A DNA stretch of 64,000 bases from contig CM074855.1 in assembly GCA_037501455.1 (NCBI GenBank), positions 59,341,001 through 59,405,000 of the forward strand, written 5' to 3'. Shown here one piece after another: positions 1 to 11,519 of this stretch (position 1 is the stretch's first letter; every line of letters begins with the position of its first letter). Below the pieces are notes generated by a model. That model did not search any database, was not told where the DNA came from, and worked only from the letters and a program-made list of their open reading frames with translations. Origin of the DNA: Lantana camara. Taxonomy: Eukaryota; Streptophyta; Magnoliopsida; Lamiales; Verbenaceae. Made by a program: the position numbers and the translations under genes.

Positions 1-1776
1 CGGGCGCGCCGCCCGTCACCGCCCAGCCGCCCGCCCGCACTGACCGAGAGGGCCGCGCGCGGCATGCGCTCCCGACCCGCTAAGCCCTTTCGCGTACGGG
101 CCTCGTTTTCTCCGTCGCAATCCGATTTTTCGTATTCCGTGCAATCCAGTCCCATTTTTTTTTTTATTTTAATTTTAAAATTTTATTTTTGAATATTTAA
201 TTTAATTTTTGAATAAAACTTAAAATTGGGATTTTTGAGAAATAGAAACGGTTTATATTTTGGGAAAATACATCATTGATAAAATTATTAATTTTCAGAA
301 ATTAATTGGAATTTTATTGGTTTTTGTAAATTGGGCTTTATTGAAAACTTTTATAAATAAGACTCGCATCAAGTCGTGTTTTATGTCATTAGGACTTGAA
401 ACGAGAATTTTATTTATTGGTTAAATTTAAATTCTCGCAAAAGCATGTTAGGTGATCATGGGTTTAGATCTATGTATGGTTTTAATTTATGCACATGGAT
501 GGTTTAAATTGGGGTTGGAGCCCTATAGTTGCGTTTTTCAATTGAGGTTGGAGCCTCAATTAAGTGCGTACTGTTATGTGATTAATTATGTGGCTTTCCA
601 TATTACTGTTTTGAGGCCGGGGTATGCCCCGTGTAATTGTCTAAGGCCAATATGAAGATTGAGCCTTATTACTTTATGTCTTTTGCCTTTTATTGTAATT
701 TGAGAGTAGAGATAGGTGGTGAGGTTTTATTTTCATTTTGGAGACAATGCACCCATGGAGTAAGATGGACCACATTCAAGTAACAAGGAGGCCATAAGTG
801 AAGACCCATCAAAATGTTAGGGAGGGGAATTTCAATTGTAAAAAATGTAATAGAGATAGGGCTCGTATTTTGTTACGGCTTTCCCTTATGTGATTTAGAC
901 TGTTTATGTGGCATGTATGTTAGAAGTTGTGATTGTGGAGTGGCTCCCACATATCACGCATAAGATAGGTAGAACCCATGATCGTTACATGTTAGTATCA
1001 TGATAGGACATGTTATCTGTTTATGTGCTCGTTTGAAATGCATTTAAGTGTACTTGCATTAATCAAGACTAATAAAATTGGAAAACATATATGTTGGTGA
1101 GGTCGAACCGAACAACTCTTCGGTTGATTCGAAAATTCCCATTAAATATTAAGCTCATTTCGAATAAATAGGTATTTAATTCGAGATGCAAATTTTGAAT
1201 TAAATTCCTAGCATTCCATCAATAGGTTTTAAGTTTAGTAAGTGAAGCTAGTTATTGTCCGCGAGTCGTGGGATAGCTAGTGGAGCTTATTAGTTCTTAG
1301 TTACCTAATTGATCATTTTAAATGATCAATATTTCGTGGTTAATTTTGGCAAGGGCGATGTCCGTGAGTCGTGGGTCGTTCGAACTAAGTTTTGATCATG
1401 ATCTTATGATTGATGGGTCTAGCTTAACGCCTAAGTAAATATGGATGTCGCACGAGTCGTGGGTTCATATTGAAAGATAGGTGATGCAAAACAATTACTA
1501 AGAGTTCCAAAGGTGTTAGAATTGGTAACTTGTATCTACATAGGGTTTTACTTAGAATGTCCGTGAGTCGTGGGTTCGAGGTAAAATGCTTAGGATCTTA
1601 GTACCCATTGGGAAATGCGTTCCTCTTAGATCTTTGGGAATTATAGATCTTTGAAAAACAGTGGGAGGTACATTAGAGTAAAGACCTTATCTTTTGTAAA
1701 TCGTTATAATTTAGCATGCTCACATTTTCTCTGCTTAGCATTTAGGTTGTAGTTCTATGATTCTCTACAATATGAA
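1..1776 (+). other. Untranslated leader of copia A0 (partial)
   Basis: This corresponds to the leader between PBS and gag in the intact copies (antisense at 21128-23430 and 52384-54681). Bases 1-110 are the degraded end of the GC-rich hairpin island. The rest is AT-rich and parallels the intact leaders block by block, including the stretch before gag. No gene is seen; the 67-codon frame at 452-655 has no recognisable domain. Confidence 0.8.
1257..1574 (+). repeat. Four dispersed copies of a 16-nt leader motif (A0)
   Basis: The motif GTCCGYGAGTCGTGGG occurs at 1257-1272, 1360-1375, 1447-1463 (variant GTCGCACGAGTCGTGGG) and 1559-1574. Spacing is about 103, 87 and 112 bp. The same four copies in the same order occur in both intact copia elements. 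They survive in a copy whose coding region is badly decayed. Confidence 0.85.
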
Positions 1777-3773
1777 ATGCAAACCCATTCGTATCCATCC
1801 TTAAGTCAAAAGAGTTGACTAAGTCCTAACTAACTCTGATTGGCTTCAGACCCTAAAATTCATTTTAGATTCCGAATAGAGAAAGGCGTTCTCTAACGGG
1901 CGAAGTTTTTCAATTGTGAAAATTCGACCCGGGCCAAAAGAGAAGCAATCTGAGGTGAATGGATTTCTCCAAACAACTTAAGAGCAATTGAACCACCTCA
2001 TAAAAATGTTACAAGGTATAACATTATGGAATTATTCAAATATTCCAAATGAGAAAACAAGTGCACACGAACAAGGTCTGAAGATCTTATTTGAAGATCT
2101 TGTGGTCTCGATCATTAACTGAGAAAAGAGTTCTCAATGCACTGATTGCTTACATTGCTTCCACCATCATTCAAACCCTTTATGCTCAACCTGAATGATG
2201 CTAATGTAGTATAGTTAATCACTTAGTTGATAATGGTTGAGAGTATCCTTAAGAAGGAACAAAAGGTTGTGATGGTTAATTCTTCTTCTAGACTCACTAA
2301 GTTAAAGGCTTGAAGACCCAATGAAGAAGAAACCCTTAAGAGCCCAATGGAGGAGCATGTAAGGGGTACGCCCAAAAGACATTAGAGATCAAATTGGACG
2401 TTTGCTTCTATTGTAGCAAATAAGGACTTTGAAAGGGAACTGCAAAGAGTATGAGTACTCTGAAATGTTACCTCGTTTAGCAATTCTACTAGGAATAGAA
2501 TTCACAAGTCTTGAGTTGATTCTGCATAATCTGTTATGCAAAGACTCACAACACTAATGTTCTGAACATACAACGAGATAACAAAAGTAAGTGAGATGAC
2601 AAAGCTTCGAATTACTTTGGAACGTTGAGACAAAAAAGGATTAGCAAGTTAGACATCTTAGGATCATTTTTCGAAAATGAACCTAGAGAATTAACTTCCT
2701 ATGAATCCTATCTTAAAGGGAAACTTTCCCAAAACATGGTTTAGGTGAAACGTGCAACGTGCCAAAAATTCAAGTGGATTTCGATCCATGCTGATGAGTG
2801 TAAGATGCTTAATGTAAGCACTAGATACAATCGTCAGTTTAATCATTATGAATGAATGTACTTGTTGAAGTACAAATTCGAAACTTATATGAAATTCTTA
2901 GAATTTCAAAAGGAGGTTAGGAACCGAAGTAGTCATAAGTTATAGGTAAGTCGATATGATCGAGATAGCCAATATCTTAGGAACTAATTCCTTAGTCATC
3001 TTAGAGATAAAAGGATTATCTCTAAGTAAACTAATTCGAGAACACCTTAGTGTTTCCGAATGAGGGAATGAAACCTAATAGGATATGGTCCATTCCATAT
3101 TAAGCTTTACTGACTTATAATCATTCTAGGAAGAAACTCCTAGAATATGCAGTTCGAGATTTTGAATTTAGTGCCTTACAAAATCAGTCCTTTAGTTGCA
3201 CTATGCAATGTGGCATATTAAATTCCCTAATTATTCTTATCCAAGAATTTAATGGAATCCTCTTAAGTGAATAGGATAGTGGGAGATAAGCTTCAAACGA
3301 GTTCAAGTTTATATAACAATATAGGATATCATTTCTGCGATTCCCTTGGACAAAGGTTGTTTTTCTCAAGGAATGTGCCTTTCTTAAGGAATCGTTCCTA
3401 TAGAAGAAGAAAGGCAAGCAAGCAGACCTCAAAGAAATTTGAGAATAAATATACATGCCGCATATAGAAGAAATGAGACCATCTGATAAAACTTAGCCAA
3501 ATTTTAGAGTATGTACACGTGTGAATCCCTTCTCTTAAGACACGTTTAGAACGCGTTCCTAGATAGCCAAGGAATTACTTGAAGAGGAGACACTGTCAGA
3601 TTTGGAATCTGAGTAGCGTAAGCAAGCCTTGAAATCCAATATGGATTCCATATACTCAAACTAAGTTTTGACCTTGGTTGATCCATCTGATAGGATCGAG
3701 CTCTTGGAGCTTCGAGTGAATGAAAGCATTACAACCTTCTTGACGGTTGAAATGCAAAAGTCCATTTGGATTA
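1777..3773 (+). pseudogene. copia gag-pol relic (A0)
   Basis: The start region at 1777 aligns with the gag start of the intact copies, including the stretch equivalent to residues 15-40. An in-frame TAG follows within about 40 codons. About 2.0 kb remains of a 3.9-kb gene, so roughly half is deleted. The best preserved patch is near 3267-3420 and corresponds to residues about 660-708 of the intact polyprotein, after the integrase core (IVGDKL followed by VSRN-like residues). No frame of functional length survives, so no protein is expected. Confidence 0.85.
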
Positions 3774-4932
3774 TGTTTTGGGACTAGTGCCTTAGAAAGG
3801 TGATTAGTCATAATCCGTTTTGGGACTTACCTAGTATCACAGACAATCTTTGAATAATATACGAATGATTAATATCACAGGCAAACACTTCTTTATATAC
3901 TCTTGTTTGGTATGCATTTACTTTAGCTGTGCATGTATGAGAACTCCCCTAATTCTGATGACTTTAGGACTCTACCATTTAGGTGAAATGGTTTATGAAA
4001 CGAGCCCTATTTCACATAAGTCATGATTAGTAAAATACTCCAAGCCGATGAGTCCTATAGACAGTGGGAGTGTCAACCTGACTCCTGTAAGGCTTGCTTG
4101 TGGGGTCACGCCCTTAAGAAGGACCACCTTGTTTCATGGAGGTGCAAAGTGTATAGTTGATACGTGCGTGATACATGAGGGTGCTTACTTCAATAAGTAA
4201 GTTCACTGAGGTGCCCCGTGTGAAAAGATTCCTAAATGGGAAAGGAAGTTTCTATTTCAGGAAATGGAAACTTCCAGATTAGGAAATTTCTCACGAATCA
4301 TTGATGTGATTAATTGATTCTTAGACTTGAGGTTCCATGTCACTTTATGAGTTAACTCTGTAGTCTTTGGTATAAGCTTTAAAGGGTGTCGCCTTAGACA
4401 ACTGATTCAAGGCTTATGCTGGGGCTGCACAAGTGACTCATGAAAGTGAATGAGAATCAAGAAAGGACCTGCACTTGCATATGCAAGGTGATCTCTTATT
4501 GTGTAAGTCATTCATATGCCATATGGAGTCCTTGGCCAAGGCAGTAGATCAAGACATCAAGAAAAGGGTTTCTTGGATTGAGATCAAATGGATATGAAAT
4601 GCACTTAGCTTTAAGACCAGATTATTAGGGTTCTGATTATTCCCTTACCCTAGATCTTGGTTGAGAGATAGTAAGTAGGAGGATTGTATCTCACATGAAT
4701 CAATGACTTAAAGGTTCTGACGAATCCGAACATTCCAATTCTCCTAGGGGTTAAACAACTGTTGCTAGACTATGGTCGTTTAATCTGTGGGCTGATTAAT
4801 TAATTAGTGAATTAATTAATTAGGGTCACTGCTAATTGAATTGAGAACCTAGAGGGTCACACACAATAACTTGGTTACATGAGTTGAGGCTTTAAAATGA
4901 TTAAACGAGTTAATCCAGCCAAGAGGGTTCCA

Positions 4933-4989
4933 CACGTGTGAAACCACACGTGTAGGTCACGTGAGTGACATGTGTCATTGTGACACGTG
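4933..4989 (+). promoter_or_regulatory. CACGTG (G-box) cluster in A0 LTR
   Basis: Four CACGTG cores remain at 4933, 4947, 4958 and 4984. Two further sites have become CATGTG. CACGTG is the core bound by plant bZIP and bHLH factors. Younger copies carry six to eight cores here. Confidence 0.6.
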
Positions 4990-5004
4990 TCTCACATGTG
5001 AATA

Positions 5005-5009
5005 TATAT

Positions 5010-5044
<35 letters not shown>
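5005..5044. repeat. (TA)n microsatellite
   Basis: An uninterrupted TA run directly follows the G-box cluster in the LTR. The other copia LTRs carry a shorter TA-rich tract at the same place. Confidence 0.9.
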
Positions 5045-5048
<4 letters not shown>

Positions 5049-6066
5049 TAATTAAAAGTGTTAATTATTTAATAGACTTTGGTTTAATTTTGAATTAAAA
5101 AGAACGTTTTATTTTGGAGAAAAATAATCTAGTTAATTAATTAGATAAAATAAGTTATTTATTTAATTAAATAAAGTATAAAATTATCCAAAAATAGTTT
5201 GGATATTTTAGCTCTCTTGAAAGTTGATTTGAATTTGAATTCAAAGTCAAAGTCAAAATTACTTGATGATCAAGTAATAGGAGAGAGGGACCAAAATCCT
5301 TAGTCCATAAGGACTAGGATTTTCGGCCACGCCTCCCTTTCCTATATACAGGGGAGCTCATGCTCCCCTGAGAGAGTAATTGGAAATTCTTTTTGTTCAT
5401 GTGTTGAACACCATCCTTTCTCCAAGATAAACAAAACCCTAGGTTAAGCCTAAACACTAACTAGAGAACTAGCATCCTTACTAGTTAGATTGTAGCCAAG
5501 TTGGTGGACTATCTCTAGAGAGCTTCAAGTTAGAAGTTTTGAAGATTCGAGCTTTACCAAAAAGTGGGGATCAATCAAAACGATCAGAAGGGATGATGAA
5601 ACGATTCTAAACCCAACAGAAAACGAGTGAAAAAATCGAACCAAAGAAGATGGCGAAAACCATTCGTCTATATCCAGAAGGATGAATATTTCCACGAGGG
5701 TTTTATGGCTGGCAGATTTCTACTTTCGTAAAACTGGCTTTCGAAGGGAATTTCAATCATGCCTTTCTCGTTTCATGTTTATTTCTTTATGTTATATTGT
5801 TAAGAACTTCCCTAAGATGATTTGAATCTAGGTTGGTGTGGATTGTTATCCCTACAATGGATTCTGAAGTAGAAAGAGATTTCGAGGAACGGGTTACCAT
5901 TACCGCATGAAGCGCGTTTGAGGGCGGCTCAAAACGTGTCAAGAAAGCTACTACCCAAGTGAGTTTCTTGATCTCTACGAATTTGGATACACGATTGCGA
6001 GTCCAAGATCCTTTTGCTGGAAAAATTTTTAAATTTCCGCTGCTTTTTGATTCCTGTTTTCCAACA

Positions 6067-6121
6067 ATATATATGTGTTAATTATTGTACGAGTTATTTG
6101 ATATTAAGTTTTTAGGTTGAA
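6067..6121 (+). repeat. 5' LTR of B, first visible segment
   Basis: This 55-bp piece between A0 and H matches B's 3' LTR at about 35408-35466, including GTACGAGTTATTTGATATTA. It shows that two different insertions hit the same LTR. Confidence 0.8.
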
Positions 6122-8516
6122 TGTAACGCCCCGCTCATCCGTTAAATAAGCTACGTCACCTTCCAACCTTTTTATGTGTTTAATTATGTGATTGGTGCGT
6201 TGTGTGGCCCTCTTTTGAACTCTTTTAGAGTTAGGGCCCTTTTTGTAATTTTCTTCTTTTAGGAGTTTTTTCCGGTCACTTCTCGTTCGGTAGAGATTTT
6301 GACTTCTTTGATCCCTTTAACGCGTCCGGGGCAGCGAAACGAGTCCGTAGACTCTAAGTTTGCCCAATTCTGACTTCGCTAGCCTGTTCTTCCGACCATT
6401 TTTACGTACGAGGACCCGAGATATATAATCGGATTTCCTCGTTTTGCGTGCCAAAATCAGATCAGCCTTCCTGCTTCGTCTTCCTCCCGCGACCCACACT
6501 ATTCACATACAGTGAAGGTGTGATTTCACACACATGCCTGTTCTCCCTCGTTTCTCGACGGAATTCGACGAACCATTAGTGGAAATTTATCAGCTCGACG
6601 AGCCCGTCACAACCGTACCAAGATCGTGGCCAACCGATGACCGACGGCGGCGCATCGTTGGCCTGAAGGTGGCGGGTGGCGCCACCACTTCGCCGCCTGC
6701 GATCCGGCGACTTTCGCCAGCTAATCTCTACCCTACCCTACATTTTTTACCATTCCCGTTCCATTTCCGACCTCAAATCAAGCAACCGGTGACCGGAGAT
6801 GGCTGAATCCGCGGTGGCACAGCGGCGGGACTTCGGCGGCGATTTGGGCCCTTTTCCCGACCGGTTTTGGTGGTGGAGCCTTTACAAAAGTTGCTTAGAA
6901 CAATGTAAACTAGCGGATGGCGTTGGCCCCGACTCGAGAACCGGCCGGCGGCGGCGGACCGTTGGTGAATCGATGGCGGACCGGCTGTGAACCGGCGGAC
7001 TTTTTCCGGCGATTTTTCCGATGATTTGACTTGGGCCTTTCGTAGGGCTCGTTACAAGCTTTCCAATGGTATGTCCGAATTTTATTTTCGTTTAGCGGTT
7101 TGTATTTAATTTTCAGTTTTCGTAGTTGGAATTTAGTTCGATTTTTCGTCAACGAAGTCCGGTGTGTTTGGTATTTTCTGAAATTGTTTGAGGGCTTTTG
7201 TCGGACAGGCCGAGGCGCACGTCTCTGTCCTTCCGGGGATTTTTCTGACCACCGGAGACGGTATTCCGGTGGCTGTTCGGCCGGCTACGGTAGCGACATT
7301 CCGGTGACTTTCGGACAGAAGGTTCCTTTCGTTCTGGTGAGTCCAACGCCACATTCCGTTCGTCAATCGGATGCTCGGTTGATTTGTTGTGATTTATTTT
7401 GTGTATTTCTATTTATTTGAAATTAATTGTCTTAATTGCAATAAATTGTTAATTGCTTGAATTGTCGATCGAAATGTTTTCCAATGTATATGAAATCATG
7501 TATTAAATGAATGTGATATGGATTGATGCTTTGAATTGTAAATTGAACCCCGTTATGCCGAAATTGTATTAATTGTTAATTGTTTTAAAATGTAATTTGT
7601 TCTTGTATGCTTGATAATTAATGAATATGCATTGTATGGCATTTGAAAACATGTAATAAATTATGAATGTATGAATTCATGTTGTTGTTGATATAGTTGG
7701 AAATTGATAAATGACTTTGTGAATCTATATGGAACTCGTAACATGTTATATGAATTAATTGGCCATATATATTGCGAATTTGTATGAAATGTGATATATC
7801 AATTTGTTTGATTTAATTAAACAATCTTGCTAATTGAATCCATTACATGACTTGTGAATTGATTTGATTTCTTTGTAAATGCGCATTATATGAACCAAGT
7901 ATACAATATCTGAATTGAATAAGACTTATATGATTAAATTAGAAACTTTTGCATGTAAGAATAGTTTAATTGTACGAATATGGAATTACTATGCACTATA
8001 TGAATTAATATGAAATAATTCGAATTTGCTTTGTCTTTCTATTTCTCTTGTTTACATTAATTGTGCGCATGAATGTGTCCTAATTTGTAATATGATTTCT
8101 TTGAGCTATTTGTCTAACTTGAAGGGGTGTATGTGTAATTTTGTAAACAATATGAATAATGTTTGATTTAATTAGGTAACCTTGTTAATTGAATCCGTTT
8201 AGTGATATATGAATTGAGTATGCCATGTGTGAATTATATAAAATTGATATAGTTAGAATTGGTATGTTATTTTGTGAGATTTAAATGATATGAATGTCTC
8301 TATTTGTCTATTTTACAATTGTAAACTTGATATACTTGAATTATAAATGTTATATGAAGTTCATGACTTGATTTTCTATGAATTATGAAAGATATGAAAT
8401 GATTAGACTTGAAACCCTCATGTATGGAATGTACTTGAACGAATTACTTGATTATGTAACTCCATGACATCATTTTACTTCTTATACATCTCATAACATC
8501 ATTTTACTTCTTACAT
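6122..8516 (+). repeat. Truncated LTR H, related to the LTR of element F
   Basis: It begins TGTAACGCCCCG directly after B's GGTTGAA. Bases about 7260-7560 match the F LTR on the opposite strand, including GGTGACTTTCGGACAGAA, then a donor-like GTGAGT at 7337. The GC-rich part (6600-7320) corresponds to the GC-rich part of F. There is no 3' LTR end, PBS or second LTR. At 8517 the sequence returns to B's LTR (equivalent of 35851), and about 385 bp of B is missing, so a deletion removed both H's 3' end and some of B. No gene is seen. Confidence 0.65.
8467..8513. repeat. Short direct duplication at the H/B deletion junction
   Basis: ACATCATTTTACTTCTTA occurs at 8467-8484 and 8496-8513, a 29-bp period, directly left of the junction with B at 8517. 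Confidence 0.7.
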
Positions 8517-8753
8517 GACTAGTCTTCATGGTGCGACCGCTTAACACCTCTCTAACCTAACCATACTTTAACCCATGTCTTGTGTACTAGAGTTAAGCCT
8601 TTCTTCCCCCTTTTGGTCAGCCGAACCGAGCCAAACCCCCCTTATTGCTGCTGCAACAGATCGAGAGAGAGGGAGAGAATAAAAGAGCAAGAACCTTGGC
8701 TACCTTTGTGATTTTGAGCTGAAATCACTTCCCTTCTTCACCAAATCTTCAAG

Positions 8754-11110
8754 GTATGAATATTTTTGTATTATCTACTCTCTTATACATATTTTCATCT
8801 ATTTATTTCTGATTTTGGATCAGATTTGGTTAGGGTTTGAGTTATGAGCTTGATATGCATTTTTGTGGGTAATTGCTCTTGTGACCTTGCTTGGTTGTGC
8901 AGCTGATTTCGTGGCTTTAAACTGAGTTTTTGGACTTGTTTATTTGCCTCTTTGTTTCTTAAATGATAGTATGTGATGTTAGGATGATTTTCTCTTTAGA
9001 CCCTTTGATGAAATTATGAGATATGGAGCTCCAAACTTAGAGATCAAAACTGCCTCCCCTGTTTTGGACTGCTGTGTAGAATCATGTCTTGCAGCTTGAT
9101 CTAATGGCCTTAATTTCGTGTGAATTTGCATGGAGATGATGTACACTCATTTTTATATATGTTAGGATTCATATTGCAAGCCTTTGGATCCATTTTAAGC
9201 CCCAAAACGGAAATACATGACCTGTTCTTATGCATGACAGAAGTGGACTGCCGCTGTTGCATTTTTGTGGTTTGTTGGTCATCCTAATGTGCTCCAATTT
9301 GTGTCAAATTGCATATACATGGATTATATTAGTTTCTTATCATGTTAGTGTTCATTCCCTAAAGTTTCAGCTTCATATTCAGCCCCTAAGTACATGATCA
9401 TGGCGTGATTGAACCAATCGGGCTCATATGTGCGGTTTTGGCGCTCCAGACTTGCTGCTTGGTTTCGGTGCTCTTAACGTGTGATTTGGCCTTTGAATTC
9501 TAAATTAAATATGCTCCTAACATGCTAAATATGTTTTATATCAAGTTTCCTGAGATTTGGAGTCGATTTGGGTTGCTTTTGGGACTGATTTTGTTTAGGG
9601 TCTGTTTTGCCTGTAAGCTTTGTTTGCGTTTTGGGTCTGTACCGTGACACCCCCGTGTCTCATTTGATTTGAAATGTGAGACACCCCCGTGTCATGATCT
9701 TTTAGTAGGTCTGTACTGAGACACCCCCGTGTCTCAGTCTATTCAAATTGAGGGACACGGGCGTATCCCTCCCCCTGCGCAGCTCTTTTCTTTTCCTTTT
9801 CGGTTTTTGATTGTTTCGCCTCTTTAATGCTTTTATCTTCATTTGTGATGAACTATGAACTTGTTTTGCTATGTCTTGGGATTATTGTGGTTTAATTTCA
9901 TAACATTTGGATGAGATTTAGGCATGCTTTTGCTGAATGCCGTTTATGTGCATTTTTGTGTCGTTTGTGAACTCCATAACTCATTTCTCCTATCATATGA
10001 TTCCTTCTTGTTGTCAAAGTTTGGAATATGTTATATTATGTAATATGATGTATGTAGTAGTGTTTTGTGAAAGATTGAATACGTGCTATGCTCCTATTTG
10101 AATTCTTGAATTAATTTGATTGGAAATGTGAATTGATGAATTCGAATGAAAGTGAATGAATGAATGAATGACTTGATTATATGATTTAAATTCCTTAATA
10201 GTGTACATGAACATTTTCATGACATAATCTCATCTTTTATACATTCAAATCATGATTATTACATTGTCGAGCGTCTTAATTGGTCATATTGAGTCTCACT
10301 TCACCTTTGTTGCACAGATTTTGATTCCGTTGGAGACGAGTATGGTCCGAGAGGCTCTTGTGTTCTCCTTTTCGCGGTTTAAGGTGGGTTTCTCTTCTAA
10401 TTAGATAAATGACCCTATATACCTTCAATGTGAAAAGCTTTCGACCAAAAATGAATATATATATATAGTGTCATTTTCAAGAGTAAATGTTTTCAACGTA
10501 AAACCTTATTTTATGAATCCTACCTAATGTTTTGGCGAGAAATGAATGAATGAATGCACTGAATGGGGCCCAGGGACTTGGTGTGAGTGGTGACCCGAGG
10601 AGGCAAGGGCTGACGGTGATCCATCACACCAGTCCCACTAATGAACGGCGTAACCGGACCTCGTTAGAAGTTAGCGAGGAATGGACGCTGAGTGCCATCT
10701 GGGGAGTCATGTTCCTCTTTTAGTCAATGAATGGGTGGATGGGCCTTGCAAACCCGCCACCAACCCGGAGGAAGAAGGTGTAAATGTTATTGAATGCGCA
10801 CGAAAGAATGATATGCATGAAAAGAAAGAATGAATGAATGTTAATGAATGTTAATGAATTACACGAGGTGTTGGTTGGAGATAATGCACGCCGACTCGCC
10901 GGGCCACTAATGACCTAATGTAAATGAATCGTTATAATCCCTTTTGATGATTTCTATTCACCCACTTGGGAAATTCTTTAAAAACCTCACTTCGGATTAT
11001 AGCTTGCATGTGATTGTTAAATACCGTCGTATATTATATTTATGCCCTGTTTTTATACCCACCAGTCCCTTTTGGACTGAACCCGTTTGGCTTTCAGTTG
11101 TGTTGTGCAG
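8754..11110 (+). other. Candidate two-intron module in B 5' LTR
   Basis: Candidate intron 1 runs 8754-10317 (donor AAG|GTATGA, acceptor TTGCACAG). The candidate exon is 10318-10383 (66 nt). Candidate intron 2 runs 10384-11110 (donor AAG|GTGGGT, branch-like CTGAA, acceptor GTTGTGCAG|G). The order and spacing match D, E and F. In B's own 3' LTR the first acceptor reads CACAA. This is inferred from sequence only. Confidence 0.45.
9641..9770. repeat. GACAC-CCCC-GTGTC palindrome group in B LTR
   Basis: Imperfect copies lie at about 9645-9660 and 9678-9694. A perfect 9-bp stem (CTGAGACAC / GTGTCTCAG, loop CCCC) lies at 9716-9737. A GG-loop type with one mismatch lies at 9751-9770. The 3' LTR has the equivalent group at about 36963-37060. 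Confidence 0.75.
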
Positions 11111-11121
11111 GTGTCAAGGGA

Positions 11122-11383
11122 GCTAGGCGGGAATTCGAGTCATAGGTTTTGTATTCGGTTTTAGCTCTTGTATTTTTGGTCTTACACTTGCATATTCCAC
11201 TTTTGATCATTTTATATGAATAAGAATGGAGCGTACTTGATGTTTGAGCCTTGATGGCATTTGATAATGTATGTGGCTTACTTTTGGGAGCTTGAATGAT
11301 CAACGTTTATATTATGGCTAGTTATTGCTTCCGCGCTTTATGTTTACTCTGATTTTATGGTTTTAAGGGTTAACCCGCCTAGC
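11122..11383 (+). other. Long-range helix arms in B 5' LTR
   Basis: GCTAGGCGGG (11122-11131) is the exact reverse complement of CCCGCCTAGC (11374-11383). Elements D, E and F have the same two arms at the same places, with a different but still paired last base (E has one G-U pair). In B's 3' LTR the first arm is mutated to GCTAGGAGGG (38404-38413). Confidence 0.7.
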
Positions 11384-11507
11384 GTAGCGTGTGTGTGTGT
11401 CCCCGTTCGCCGGGACTTAGCTCGGGTATAGATCGTCCATTTCATATTCGGGTCGGGTCTCGGTGCGGGGGATGTGGTACCTTGCACTCGGGTGCTACAT
11501 CCTTAAG

Positions 11508-11519
11508 TGGTATCAGAGC
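11508..11519 (+). other. Primer-binding site of element B
   Basis: TGGTATCAGAGC lies eight bases after the LTR end, spacer TCCTTAAG. This is the tRNA-iMet-complementary site common in plant LTR elements. Confidence 0.9.

Larger units (their letters stand above)
1..6066 (+). mobile_element. Decayed Ty1/copia element A0 (5' part outside window)
   Basis: This is the oldest-looking copy of the copia family also present at 15223-25391 and 46498-56652. In order it holds the end of a GC-rich leader, a leader with four copies of a 16-nt motif, a gag-pol relic full of stops and deletions, and a long 3' LTR. The element ends at 6066 with the family terminus TTTTCCAACA. The next bases, ATATATGTGTTAATTATTG, match the 3' LTR of element B near 35410, so A0 is inserted in B's 5' LTR. 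The expected 5-bp duplication would be ATATA (6067-6071), but the left flank is outside the window. Assignment to the family is certain; the exact internal deletions were not aligned. Confidence 0.9.
3774..6066 (+). repeat. 3' LTR of copia A0
   Basis: It starts TGTTTTGGGACTAGTGCC, a mutated form of the family terminus TGTTAGGAATAGTGCCC, and ends CCAACA. At about 2.29 kb it is longer than the 1.94-1.97-kb LTRs of A and C. It keeps the CACGTG cluster at 4933-4989 and a TATA-like CCTATATACAGGGG at 5341. The latter is followed by GGGGAGC-TCAT-GCTCCCC, an intact inverted repeat. Confidence 0.85.
8517..11499 (+). repeat. 5' LTR of B, main segment
   Basis: It is colinear with 35851-38783 of the 3' LTR and ends GGGTGCTACA. 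It contains a donor-like AAG|GTATGA (8753/8754), the palindrome group 9641-9770, the conserved block 10268-10297, a candidate micro-exon 10318-10383, the 3' splice-site hairpin 11063-11079 and both arms of the long-range helix (11122-11131, 11374-11383). It codes for no protein I can recognise. Confidence 0.85.

Noticed and set aside
3184..3467. Overlapping 90- and 66-codon frames on opposite strands
   Set aside because: The plus-strand one is a remnant of copia pol in A0. The minus-strand one is its shadow.
11508..11519. tRNA-like sequence TGGTATCAGAGC at several places
   Set aside because: Each copy lies beside an LTR end and is a primer-binding site. No tRNA cloverleaf surrounds it.
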